Source: Streptomyces xylophagus
GTDB taxonomy: Bacteria > Actinomycetota > Actinomycetes > Streptomycetales > Streptomycetaceae
Direction of reading: 5' to 3'
DNA length: 64,000 nucleotides
Assembly (NCBI RefSeq): GCF_000716435.1
Contig: NZ_JNWO01000001.1
Location: 248,001-312,000 of the forward strand
Position 1 is the first letter of the stretch. Every line of letters begins with the position of its first letter. Made by a program: the position numbers and the translations under genes. Below the pieces are notes generated by a model that was given only the letters and a program-made list of their open reading frames with translations, did no database searches and was not told the DNA's origin. Shown here piece by piece: positions 56,819 through 64,000 of the stretch.

Positions 56819-57397
56819 TCACAACACCTTGAGCTGGGTGAGCAGTTGGAGGGTGTCGGTGTTGACCCAGTACTCCACGAACCTGCCGTCGCGCATCCGG
56901 AGTGTGTCGGTGCCGGTGAACGTGATCAGGGTCCCGGGCTCGGCCTTGGCACCGGGGAAGCCGCCGGCGTAGGTGCCGGTGGCCGTCCAGCGCACGGAGG
57001 CGTAGTGGCCGTCGATCAGTGGAGCCACCTGCTCGGTGAACCGGAGGTCCGGGAACGCGGCGCGTGTCTGGGCTATCCATGCGACCAGTCCGTCGACACC
57101 CCGGATGGCGCTGCCGTCACCGCCGTCGAGCAGGGCGGCGTGGACGCGGAAGGCGGGGGAGATGATGCCGGGCGCCCGGTCGTAGTCGCCGTTCCATAGG
57201 CGGAGCCAGTTGTCGAGCATGGCCTTGGGCTGCTGCTTGCCCTGCTGGTGATTCCGGTCGGTCGTGGTCGTTGCCGCAGTGGTCTTCGGTGAGGCGTCCG
57301 AAGCGGTGGCGGTCGTGGCCGTACAGGCCAGGAGGACGAGCGCCGCAGGGACGAGCAGCCGCGCGCGGTGACGCCGGACGGGAGGGGCGGTGATCAT
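56819..57397 (-). CDS. SnoaL-like (NTF2-fold) lipoprotein, ester-cyclase type
   Basis: The 192-residue protein has a signal peptide with a lipobox-like LVLLAC, a Thr/Ser/Gln linker, then a SnoaL/ester-cyclase domain (MLDNWLRLWNGDYDRAPGII, then HAALLDGGDGSAIRGVDGLVAWIAQTRAAFPDLRFT, VRWTATGTY and VEYWVNTDTLQLLTQL). Most SnoaL proteins are cytoplasmic; export is unusual. Without the catalytic Asp-His pair confirmed, the role is unknown. It is downstream of the reductase gene on the same strand (49 bases). Confidence 0.8.
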   Translation of the reverse strand: MITAPPVRRHRARLLVPAALVLLACTATTATASDASPKTTAATTTTDRNHQQGKQQPKAMLDNWLRLWNGDYDRAPGIISPAFRVHAALLDGGDGSAIRGVDGLVAWIAQTRAAFPDLRFTEQVAPLIDGHYASVRWTATGTYAGGFPGAKAEPGTLITFTGTDTLRMRDGRFVEYWVNTDTLQLLTQLKVL

Positions 57398-57446
57398 GGT
57401 GGGTCCTCGCGATTCGTGGAGAGGGAGAAAGGGGGAGCGGTCGTGA

Positions 57447-58502
57447 CTACGGCGTCAGCACGACCTTGCCGGCGACCGTGCCCGACTCGGCCAGGCGCAT
57501 GGCGTCGGCGACGCGGGCGAGCGGCAGTCGGGCGGCGATCTGGGGCTTGACCTCGTCGCGCTGGAGGGCCGCGAAGACCTGGGTGAGGTCGGCGCGCAAC
57601 TGGGCGCGGAACCGGTTCTTGCTCAGGGCGCGGCCGGCCCAGACGTTGAAGAAGTAGGCGTGGCGGCCGTTGGGCAGCGCGTTCCACGTCCAGACGCGGC
57701 CCAGCAGCTTGAGTACGGGCAGCTGCTTCGAGCCCTCGTCGTCGCGGGTGGAGGCGCTGCCGTAGGAGACGAGCGTGCCGCCCGGTGCGAGGAGGTGCCA
57801 GGACTGGACGATGCCGGGGCCGCCGACGTGGTCGAAGACGGCGTCCACCCCGCGAGGGGCGAGTGCGCGGACCTGTGCGGTGAGGTCCGGGGTGCGGTAG
57901 TCGATGGGCTCGACGCCCTGGTCGCGCAGCGTGTCGTGGTGGCGCGGCGAGGCGGTGCCGATCACGTGCACGCCCGCCGCGTGGGCGAGTTGGACCAGGA
58001 CGGTGCCGACGCCGCCGTTCGCGCCGTGCACCAGGATCGTCTGGCCGGCGCGGATGCGGGCCTTGCGGTGCAGCATCTGCCAGGCGGTGATGCCGTTGAC
58101 GACCACGGTCTCGGCCTCGGCCGCGCCGATGCCCTCGGGCACCGGCACCACGTCGGCCGCGTCGACGAGCACATGGCTGGCCCAGCCGCCGACCTTGACC
58201 AGCGCGGCCACCCGGGTGCCGACCAGGCCGGGCTCCACGCCCGCGCCGGTGGTGAGGACGGTGCCGACCAGGTCGTAGCCGGGGACGAAGGGGAAGGGCG
58301 GCTGGTCGTAGTACTTGCCGCGCCGCATCTGCTGCTCGGCGAAGGAGATGCCGGTCGCCTCCATCCGGATCACGACCTGGCCGAGGCCCGCGACGGGGAC
58401 GGCTCCGTGCCGGACCTCCAGGCCCTCCGGCTCGACCTTGCCCGGCAGGACGACCTCGACGAGTGCGTCGGTGGTGTTGTCGGTGCTGTCCGTGGTGTTC
58501 AT
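57447..58502 (-). CDS. Medium-chain reductase, quinone oxidoreductase (QOR)-like
   Basis: The 351-residue MDR protein has an N-terminal GroES-like domain (EATGISFAEQQMRRGKYYDQP; FVPGYDLVGTV) and a Rossmann domain with QTILVHGANGGVGTVLVQLAHAAG (AxGGVG). It lacks the Cys/His zinc ligands of alcohol dehydrogenases, so it is a zinc-free NADPH-dependent quinone or enone reductase. It is divergent from a TetR gene, and two inverted repeats lie between them. Confidence 0.9.
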   Translation of the reverse strand: MNTTDSTDNTTDALVEVVLPGKVEPEGLEVRHGAVPVAGLGQVVIRMEATGISFAEQQMRRGKYYDQPPFPFVPGYDLVGTVLTTGAGVEPGLVGTRVAALVKVGGWASHVLVDAADVVPVPEGIGAAEAETVVVNGITAWQMLHRKARIRAGQTILVHGANGGVGTVLVQLAHAAGVHVIGTASPRHHDTLRDQGVEPIDYRTPDLTAQVRALAPRGVDAVFDHVGGPGIVQSWHLLAPGGTLVSYGSASTRDDEGSKQLPVLKLLGRVWTWNALPNGRHAYFFNVWAGRALSKNRFRAQLRADLTQVFAALQRDEVKPQIAARLPLARVADAMRLAESGTVAGKVVLTP

Positions 58503-58558
58503 GGCGACCTCCGCTGGTGTCCGCTGCGATCCGCGGTGAGCTATGTGCTTTCGCGTTC

Positions 58559-58573
58559 GTTATAAGTTGTAAC
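58559..58573. promoter_or_regulatory. Inverted repeat in the reductase/tetR promoter region
   Basis: GTTATAAGTTGTAAC has seven-base arms (one mismatch) around one base. It lies 57 bases before the reductase start. Confidence 0.5.
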
Positions 58574-58608
58574 TCACGCTAGAAGGGGTCGTCAAGTGCA
58601 ATCGTGAT

Positions 58609-58625
58609 AGCTTCTAACTGAAGCT
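58609..58625. promoter_or_regulatory. Inverted repeat upstream of tetR
   Basis: AGCTTC (58609-58614) and GAAGCT (58620-58625) flank TAACT, 38 bases before the TetR start. It could be a TetR operator; the AACT core recurs in both elements. Confidence 0.5.
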
Positions 58626-58663
58626 TGAGTATGTAGTCCTGTGTGGGTGGAAGGCGGCTGGTC

Positions 58664-59311
58664 ATGACGGAAACGGGCACGAAGACCCCACGTGAGCGCT
58701 ACCGCGACCAGGTGCGCACGGAGGTCAAGGAACACGCGCGCGAGCAGATCGCGACAGCGGGCGCCTCCGCGCTCTCCCTCAACGCGATCGCCAAGCGCAT
58801 GGGCATGAGCGGGCCCGCCCTCTACCGGTACTTCGCCAGCCGCGACGACCTGATCACCGAGCTCATCCGGGACGCGTACCGAAGCCTCGCCGACACCTTC
58901 CGCACGACCGCCGAGTCCGGCACCGACCTACCCGGCCTGGCCCACGCCCTGCGCGGCTGGGCCCTCGACGATCCTCAGCGCTACTTCCTCATCTACGGGA
59001 CACCCGTGCCCGGCTATCACGCGCCCGAAGACATCACCGGGATCGCGTCCGAGATCATGACGATCCTGCTGGACGCCAGCACGGGTCTGCCCACGGACGG
59101 TCCTACGACACCGTTCGAAGTCGACCTGGGAGCCCACCGGCACTGGGCGGGCGACCACCCCGCCCCACCCGCGGCCCTCCACCGCGCCCTGACCTTCTGG
59201 ACCCGCCTTCACGGCGTCCTGTCCCTGGAACTGGCGGGCCACTTCACGGGCATGGGGTTCGACCCGGCGATGCTGTTCGACTCGGAACTGGCCGGGTTGG
59301 CGGAACAGTAG
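58664..59311 (+). CDS. TetR-family regulator (WHG-domain type)
   Basis: This 215-residue protein has a helix-turn-helix (AREQIATAGASALSLNAIAKRMGMSGPALYRYFASRDDLITELI) and a C-terminal domain with WALDDPQRYFLIYGTPVPGY, typical of the TetR_C_13/WHG group. ATG 58664 has GGAAGG upstream. It is divergent from the quinone-oxidoreductase-like gene, its likely target. Confidence 0.92.
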   Translation: MTETGTKTPRERYRDQVRTEVKEHAREQIATAGASALSLNAIAKRMGMSGPALYRYFASRDDLITELIRDAYRSLADTFRTTAESGTDLPGLAHALRGWALDDPQRYFLIYGTPVPGYHAPEDITGIASEIMTILLDASTGLPTDGPTTPFEVDLGAHRHWAGDHPAPPAALHRALTFWTRLHGVLSLELAGHFTGMGFDPAMLFDSELAGLAEQ

Positions 59312-59331
59312 GCACAGCACCACGGCACATC

Positions 59332-59916
59332 TCACGCGGGCGCGGAACTGTCGCCCGGAGGCCGGCGGACCAGGTGCAGGCAGACGACCGAGGCGACGAG
59401 GGTGCGCCGTTCGGAGGCGTCCAGGCGGGCGTCGGTCTCGACGACGTACTGCTGCAAGCCCATCCACGCGTCGATGGTGCTCACCGTGACCCGGCCGAGA
59501 ATTTCAGGCGCAGGGCTCTGCTCCGGGTCGGTCTCCGTGAGTTGCCATTCGATGGAGGTGTAACCCCCCTTTGTGAGGAGGAGTTGGCGTCCCCGCTCCG
59601 TCCGGAGGCTCAGTTGCCGGCTCTTGACGAGTCCACGGGTACCGGCGGTGCCGATCTCCCGGTCCGTGACATCGGTGAAGCGGAACCGCACCGGCCCCAA
59701 CTGCCCGTACCGGGCATGCCTCTCGATGCGGACGAGGGACCTGCCGGACGTATCCGTGAGGAGGGAGTCCGTGTCGTCGGTGTGCGTCACCAGGGCGAGC
59801 TGAGTCCCTTCCACGGTGGACACGGCCAGCGCGGGACCCCTGTATCTGCGCCACCACGAACGCTTCGGCTGCCCCACCACGACGGTTTCCAGCTCGAACG
59901 GACCGGATTGCGACAT
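59332..59916 (-). CDS. Conserved hypothetical protein, possibly LURP/tubby-like fold
   Basis: The 194-residue protein is soluble and beta-rich (GPFELETVVVGQPKRSWWRRY, then LLTDTSGRSLVRIER, VRFRFTDVTDREIGTAGTRG and GYTSIEWQLTETD). The alternating short strands recall LURP-one/tubby-like proteins, but I am not sure of this. It ends with a helix (ERRTLVASVVCLHLVRR), a feature of that fold. GGGAAGAAAG precedes ATG 59916. No functional context is evident. Confidence 0.65.
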   Translation of the reverse strand: MSQSGPFELETVVVGQPKRSWWRRYRGPALAVSTVEGTQLALVTHTDDTDSLLTDTSGRSLVRIERHARYGQLGPVRFRFTDVTDREIGTAGTRGLVKSRQLSLRTERGRQLLLTKGGYTSIEWQLTETDPEQSPAPEILGRVTVSTIDAWMGLQQYVVETDARLDASERRTLVASVVCLHLVRRPPGDSSAPA

Positions 59917-60071
59917 CGGTCTTTCTTCCCCCGCCACGGCTTCCCCCTCGACCGAGTACGTCCACTGTGACCGAGGACCTGTCCGATCCGCATCCCTGGT
60001 GCGCACATCGGCGCCCCGCAAAGTCGCGTGGCGCCTCCACCGACAACTCGCCTGCCGCGTACCCGTCGTAG

Positions 60072-60293
60072 GCCGGGCTCGGTGAGCTGAGGGGCATCTA
60101 CGAGGGCGGCATGGTCGAGACAGACGGCGTCGGCCGGGAAACGGTCTGTGCGTGGCGCGATGTCACCGAAGTCCGACGGCTTTCCAGGAACCCGATCCTC
60201 CCCAGGTACGCCGTCACCGCTGCGGGGCGCCGGCGCACTGTGTCAGCGCGTACGCCCACTCAACTCAACGCGTCCAACAGGGAGATGACGTAG
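60072..60293 (+). pseudogene. Possible remnant of a DUF6585-like gene
   Basis: One plus-strand frame reads GLGELRGIYEGGMVETDGVG then RETVCAWRDVTEVRRLSRNP, resembling the middle of DUF6585-type actinobacterial proteins (beta strand, W-x-D/E-V motif). It has an in-frame stop just before and no N-terminal part, and its 3' end overlaps the phosphotransferase gene. Otherwise 59917-60259 holds nothing I can support. Confidence 0.3.
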
Positions 60294-61222
60294 GCGTCCA
60301 GCCGCTTCTCCACGGTCTGCGTCGTCAGCTCCACCCTCCCCGCCTCCTGCCACGGCCGGACCACGGGCGCCACACCTCCCGCGAATGCCAGCGCGTCCAA
60401 CAGCCGCCAGTACAACCGCTCGCTCGCCGCCGACGCCAGGACCCCGCCGGCCTCCTCGTACGCCTCGGCGAACCGCAGGCCCCAGGCCGGGCCGTGCAGC
60501 AGTGCGAGGTTGGTGGAGCAGTGCGCCACATCGAGGTCCGCCGGGCCCCAGGAGGTCTGCACCCAGTCGACGACCCCGGTGATCCGGGGGCTCGCCGCGC
60601 TGTGGGGCGACAGGTCGAACAGCACGTTGCCGGGGTGGAAGTCCCGGTGCAGGAACCGGCCTTCGAAGGCCGGCGCGTGTTTGCGGATCACGTCGGTCGC
60701 CGCGGTCCATGCCGCCGCGTCGGCGCCGTGGGGAGGGACGACGGCGTCGGCGGTCGTCCATGCCTGGTACTGCGGGGGCCGGTCGGCGGGGCGGAGCGCG
60801 TGGATCGCCACGAGTTGACGGGCTAGGAGGGGGACACGTGCCTCCAGCCCCTCGTCGTCGAGGACCGTGCGGCCTGGCAGATGGGTCATCAGGAGCGAGG
60901 GGAACTCACAGTGCGCGGCGGTCGGATCCACCGCGACCGGTCCGAGAGCCGGTACATCGGTCCGCGCGAGCAGAGCGAGGGCGTCGGCCTCGCGGGTCAG
61001 CATGCCCTCGCCGCGCTTCACGAAGTACGGCTGGACGAAGCTTCGCAGGACCAGGGCGCGGGCGCCTCCGTCCCCTGTACCAACAGTCAGTCGCCGCATC
61101 TCGGCGGTGATGCCGCCGTGCAGCGGCTCGGTCCTGACGATCCGTTCGCCCGAGCTCAACTGCCGGCTCACCCAGGCCAGGGTCAACGGTCGGAGTGTCC
61201 TTGCCTCGTCGTGGTCTGTCAC
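60260..61222 (-). CDS. APH/choline-kinase-family phosphotransferase
   Basis: The 320-residue protein has the kinase-like fold of aminoglycoside phosphotransferases: LHGGITAEMRRLTV near the N-terminus, the Brenner motif RFLHRDFHPGNVLFD with catalytic Asp and Asn, and ITGVVDWVQTSWGPADLDVAH with the metal Asp. It could phosphorylate a small alcohol, sugar or antibiotic; no known resistance subfamily is recognisable. It is divergent from the GH92 gene, with about 220 bases between. Confidence 0.88.
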   Translation of the reverse strand: MTDHDEARTLRPLTLAWVSRQLSSGERIVRTEPLHGGITAEMRRLTVGTGDGGARALVLRSFVQPYFVKRGEGMLTREADALALLARTDVPALGPVAVDPTAAHCEFPSLLMTHLPGRTVLDDEGLEARVPLLARQLVAIHALRPADRPPQYQAWTTADAVVPPHGADAAAWTAATDVIRKHAPAFEGRFLHRDFHPGNVLFDLSPHSAASPRITGVVDWVQTSWGPADLDVAHCSTNLALLHGPAWGLRFAEAYEEAGGVLASAASERLYWRLLDALAFAGGVAPVVRPWQEAGRVELTTQTVEKRLDAYVISLLDALS

Positions 61223-61442
61223 CGTGCCACCTCATCATCTTCCGCTCCTGGTCCTCACCTGCTTTCTCTGCGGGCCCACGCCCGCCCCCGTCACCGACTG
61301 CGACACGCGGGGGAGTGCTGACCCGACCGGCTGGTCCTCGCGCCCGGACGGTGTGGCGGCACGGGAGCGGAGGCCGCGTTGGGGACACTCGCGGTCCGGC
61401 GTCGCGCGGGCGGCGGGTTCCCTGTCTGGCTGGAGAAACGTG

Positions 61443-63500
61443 GTGCGACTTCCCCTGGTTCGGGCCGTGCTGGCGGCCTCGGTGCTCGTGGCGACCGGAG
61501 TGGCCGCCGCCCCGGTCCGGGCGGACGGGACGCCCCGGCCCCGGGCCGTCGACGACCTCGCGCGGTACGTAAACCCGTTCGTCGGCACCGCCCCCGGCGG
61601 CCCCGACTTCGGGCACGGCGGCGGCGCGGGCAACACGTTCCCCGGGGCCTCGGCGCCGCTCGGCGGGGTGCAGTGGAGCCCCGACACCGTGACGTACCAG
61701 CACGGCGGATACTCCTACGGCGACAACCGCATCCGCGGCTTCAGCCTCACGCACATCTCCGGAGCCGGCTGCGCCGCATACGGCAACGTGCCCTTCATGC
61801 CCACGCAGGAGACCGCACCGCCGGCGTACGCGACGTTCTCGCACGCCAACGAGCAGGCGGCGCCCGGCAGTTACCAGGTCACCTTCGACAACGGCATCGG
61901 CACCGACCTGACCACCACCCAGCGCTCGGGCATCGCCCGCTTCACCTACCCGGCGACCGACACCCGCCCCGCCGCGCTGAGCATCGACGCCGCCAAGGCG
62001 TTCACGGCGGCCACCGGATCGGTCGACATCGGTACCGACACGCTGTCCGGGTACAGCGACAGCGGTGCCTTCTGCAAGTCCAAGAACCGGTACCGGCTCT
62101 ACTTCCACGCCACCTTCGACCAGCCCTTCGCCCAGAGCTCCCACCCCGACGGCAAGGCGGGCGCGGCCATGGTCACCTTCGCCCCCGACGTGCGCACGGT
62201 GACCGCCCGGGTCGGCGTGTCCTTCGTCGACGTCGAGGGCGCCCGCCGCAACGCGCTCACCGAGCAGGAAGCACGGTCGTACGACACGATCCAGCAGGCC
62301 GTGCGCGCCGACTGGAACCAGTGGCTCAACCGCATCACCGTCGGGGGCGGCACGGACGCCCAGCGCCGTGTCTTCTACACCGCCCTTTACCACGCCCTCC
62401 TGCACCCCAGCGTCTTCAGTGACACCGACGGCCGCTACACCGGCATGGACGGGCTCGTCCACCGCACCCGCGCCGGGCACGTCCAGTACGCCGACTTCTC
62501 CGGCTGGGACGTCTACCGCTGCCAGGTCCAGCTCCTGGCGCTGCTCGCCCCGCGCGAGGCCTCCGACATCGCGCAGTCCGTCCTCAACCAGGGCCTCCAG
62601 GCAGGCTACTTCGACCGCTGGACCCTCGCGAACGGCGGCAGCAGCGTCATGGTCGGCGACCCGCTGCCCGCCATCGCGTCCGCGATCCACGCCTTCGGCG
62701 GCACCGACTTCGACGCCGCCACCCTGCTGCGCACGGCCCTCGCGGACCGCCAGGACGACCGCCAGCGCCCCGGACACCAGCAGTACGACACCCTCGGCTA
62801 CGTCCCCGCCGGCACCAAGGGCGTCTGGGGTTCGGTCTCCACCACCCTCGAATACGCCGTCGCCGACTACGCGCTCGCCCAACTCGCCCACAGGCTGGGC
62901 GATTCGGCCGCGTACGCCACGCTGCTGCGCGCCTCCGGGAACTGGCGCAACCTCTTCAACCCCGCCACCGGCTACCTCCAGCCGCGCGCCGCCGACGGCA
63001 CCTGGCCGGCCTTCACCCCGGCCCAGAAGACGGAGTACGTGGAGGGCAACGCCGCCCAGTACACCTGGATGGTGCCGCAGGACCTGCCCGGGCTGTTCAC
63101 CGCGATGGGCGGCGACGCCGCCGTCACCGCCCGCCTCGACACGTTCTTCTCCAGCCTCAACGCCGGCGCCGGAGAGCCCTACGCCTACCTCGGCAACGAA
63201 CCCTCCTTCGGCACCCCTTGGGCGTACACCCACGTCGGCCACACGGACCGCGCCGGGGCCGTGGCCCAACGCGCCCTGTCCACGCTGTTCAGCGACGCCC
63301 CGGGCGGACTCGTCGGCAACGACGACCTCGGCGCCATGTCGTCCTGGGCGGTGTGGGCGAGCCTCGGCCTGTACCCAGAGGTCCCCGGCACCGCCCAACT
63401 CGCGCGCAGCGCACCGCTGTTCCCCACCGCCACCGTCCATCGGGGCGACGGCACCTCGCTCACGGTCGGCTCCGCGTCGCCCAAGCACTCAGTCCGGTAG
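61443..63500 (+). CDS. Secreted GH92 alpha-mannosidase, C-terminus short
   Basis: This exported exo-alpha-mannosidase (EC 3.2.1.-, often alpha-1,2) has a signal peptide ending in APVRADG, then GH92 domains: YVNPFVGTAPGGPDFGHGGG, FSLTHISGAGC, and in the (alpha/alpha)6 barrel FSGWDVYRCQ, TEYVEGNAAQYTW (catalytic Glu) and NDDLGAMSSWAVWASLGLYP. These are Ca-dependent enzymes that remove mannose from N-glycans and yeast mannan. GTG 61443 has GGAG seven bases upstream; GTG 61440 is next to it. The protein stops at SPKHSVR, before the usual C-terminal beta-domain strands, and its end overlaps the HxlR gene by 12 bases. Confidence 0.9.
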   Translation: MRLPLVRAVLAASVLVATGVAAAPVRADGTPRPRAVDDLARYVNPFVGTAPGGPDFGHGGGAGNTFPGASAPLGGVQWSPDTVTYQHGGYSYGDNRIRGFSLTHISGAGCAAYGNVPFMPTQETAPPAYATFSHANEQAAPGSYQVTFDNGIGTDLTTTQRSGIARFTYPATDTRPAALSIDAAKAFTAATGSVDIGTDTLSGYSDSGAFCKSKNRYRLYFHATFDQPFAQSSHPDGKAGAAMVTFAPDVRTVTARVGVSFVDVEGARRNALTEQEARSYDTIQQAVRADWNQWLNRITVGGGTDAQRRVFYTALYHALLHPSVFSDTDGRYTGMDGLVHRTRAGHVQYADFSGWDVYRCQVQLLALLAPREASDIAQSVLNQGLQAGYFDRWTLANGGSSVMVGDPLPAIASAIHAFGGTDFDAATLLRTALADRQDDRQRPGHQQYDTLGYVPAGTKGVWGSVSTTLEYAVADYALAQLAHRLGDSAAYATLLRASGNWRNLFNPATGYLQPRAADGTWPAFTPAQKTEYVEGNAAQYTWMVPQDLPGLFTAMGGDAAVTARLDTFFSSLNAGAGEPYAYLGNEPSFGTPWAYTHVGHTDRAGAVAQRALSTLFSDAPGGLVGNDDLGAMSSWAVWASLGLYPEVPGTAQLARSAPLFPTATVHRGDGTSLTVGSASPKHSVR

Positions 63501-63971
63501 CGGACTTCGTACGGGACGGGCCGCGGGACCGGGTACGGCCGTCACCTCGGTCGGTGCGAGTGCGCCGTGCGGCCCGTCGCACTCCACCACCACACGGACC
63601 GGCGCACCGCACGCGGTGTGCCGGACGTCCAGGACCTGACCGTCGGGGTCGCCGGCATACGCCTCGCCCCACTGCCGCAGGGCCATGAGGATGGGCCACA
63701 GATCGCGGCCCTTGCCGGTGAGCCGGTACTCGTGCCGGGTCCGGCTTCCCGCCTGCTGGTAGGGCACGGTCGTCAGGATGCCGGCCGCGACCAGCTTGCG
63801 GAGCCGGTCGGCGAGCACCGCGTCCGAGAGCCCGATATGGCGCCGGAAGTCGTCGAAACGGCGGACCCTGATGAAGGCGTCCCGCAGGATCAGCAGCGTC
63901 CATTTCTCGCCGACGAGATCGAGCGTGCTCTGGACCGGACAGTTCTCCGTGCTCACGTCGAGCCATTCCAT
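63489..63971 (-). CDS. HxlR-family (MarR-like) transcriptional regulator
   Basis: The 160-residue protein has the HxlR winged helix: NCPVQSTLDLVGEKWTLLILRDAFIRVRRFDDFRRHIGLSDAVLADRLRKLVAAGIL, then RHEYRLTGKGRDLWPIL. The N-terminal Cys in ENCPV is the position used for redox sensing in several HxlR/HypR proteins. A C-terminal 40-residue extension has one more Cys in HTACGAPV. It converges with the GH92 gene. Any divergent target would be beyond 64.0 kb. Confidence 0.92.
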   Translation of the reverse strand: MEWLDVSTENCPVQSTLDLVGEKWTLLILRDAFIRVRRFDDFRRHIGLSDAVLADRLRKLVAAGILTTVPYQQAGSRTRHEYRLTGKGRDLWPILMALRQWGEAYAGDPDGQVLDVRHTACGAPVRVVVECDGPHGALAPTEVTAVPGPAARPVRSPLPD

Positions 63972-64000
63972 GCCGCCACCATAGCCACCTGGCTCTGTCA

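Overview
The window is a chromosomal stretch of a high-G+C actinomycete, almost certainly a Streptomyces. The support is the strong third-position G/C bias, frequent GTG starts, a short chaplin, an isolated argG, a cysteine-free set of paralogous ribosomal proteins (bL33, bL31, bL36), many secreted glycoside hydrolases each with a LacI-type regulator, and the common Streptomyces hairpin repeat near 49.0 kb. I see no rRNA, tRNA, CRISPR array, insertion sequence or phage.

1-16.8 kb, mostly housekeeping and signalling: the 3' part of katG, a membrane-anchored Ser/Thr kinase, a small flavodoxin-fold protein, a chaplin, a membrane protein with a Mrr-like domain, a secreted SGNH lipase, phosphoglucomutase, an NhaA antiporter fused to a DsbA-like domain, the Cys-free bL33-bL31-bL36 operon, two SpoIIE/PP2C phosphatases around a stand-alone MASE1 membrane sensor, a rhomboid-like protein, a TerD protein and an M20 peptidase. 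16.8-25.4 kb: argG with a predicted leaderless promoter overlapping an ARG-box-like sequence, a ribose-type ABC importer with a divergent LacI regulator, three small conserved proteins, and a nitrilase-fold protein that appears to have lost its catalytic cysteine.

25.5-33.6 kb is a sugar regulon: a fucose/arabinose-isomerase-like enzyme and an MFS transporter, a divergent 1312-residue glycoside hydrolase, and a LacI regulator. An AACGTT-centred operator lies 45-52 bp upstream of all three transcription units. 33.6-37 kb: a TetR gene and a SatP-like transporter plus secreted CocE/X-Pro peptidase operon. 37.4-41.0 kb: a FAD monooxygenase, RidA-like protein, alpha/beta hydrolase (frameshifted) and TetR cluster, with the same GTTAACNNNGTTAYC element in front of its first and last genes. 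The RidA-like gene has its stop-codon end repeated four times in 18-bp units. 41.2-41.9 kb is a scar: the remains of a divergent MFS/tetR pair, both without 5' ends.

41.9-47.6 kb: a PadR regulator divergent from an operon for an unknown membrane protein and a carotenoid cleavage oxygenase, then a sigma factor, an SDR reductase and a Tat-exported GH46 chitosanase. 47.9-56.4 kb is a galactoside locus: LacI regulator (behind two abutting 14-bp operators), MalEFG-type importer, GH42 beta-galactosidase and a secreted beta-propeller/ricin-lectin protein. 56.4-64 kb: a Nudix hydrolase, a SnoaL-like lipoprotein, a quinone-oxidoreductase-like enzyme with divergent TetR, an unknown protein, a phosphotransferase, a secreted GH92 alpha-mannosidase with a short C-terminus, and an HxlR regulator.

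The overall theme is polysaccharide and plant/fungal debris utilisation, plus redox detoxification modules under local one-component regulators.
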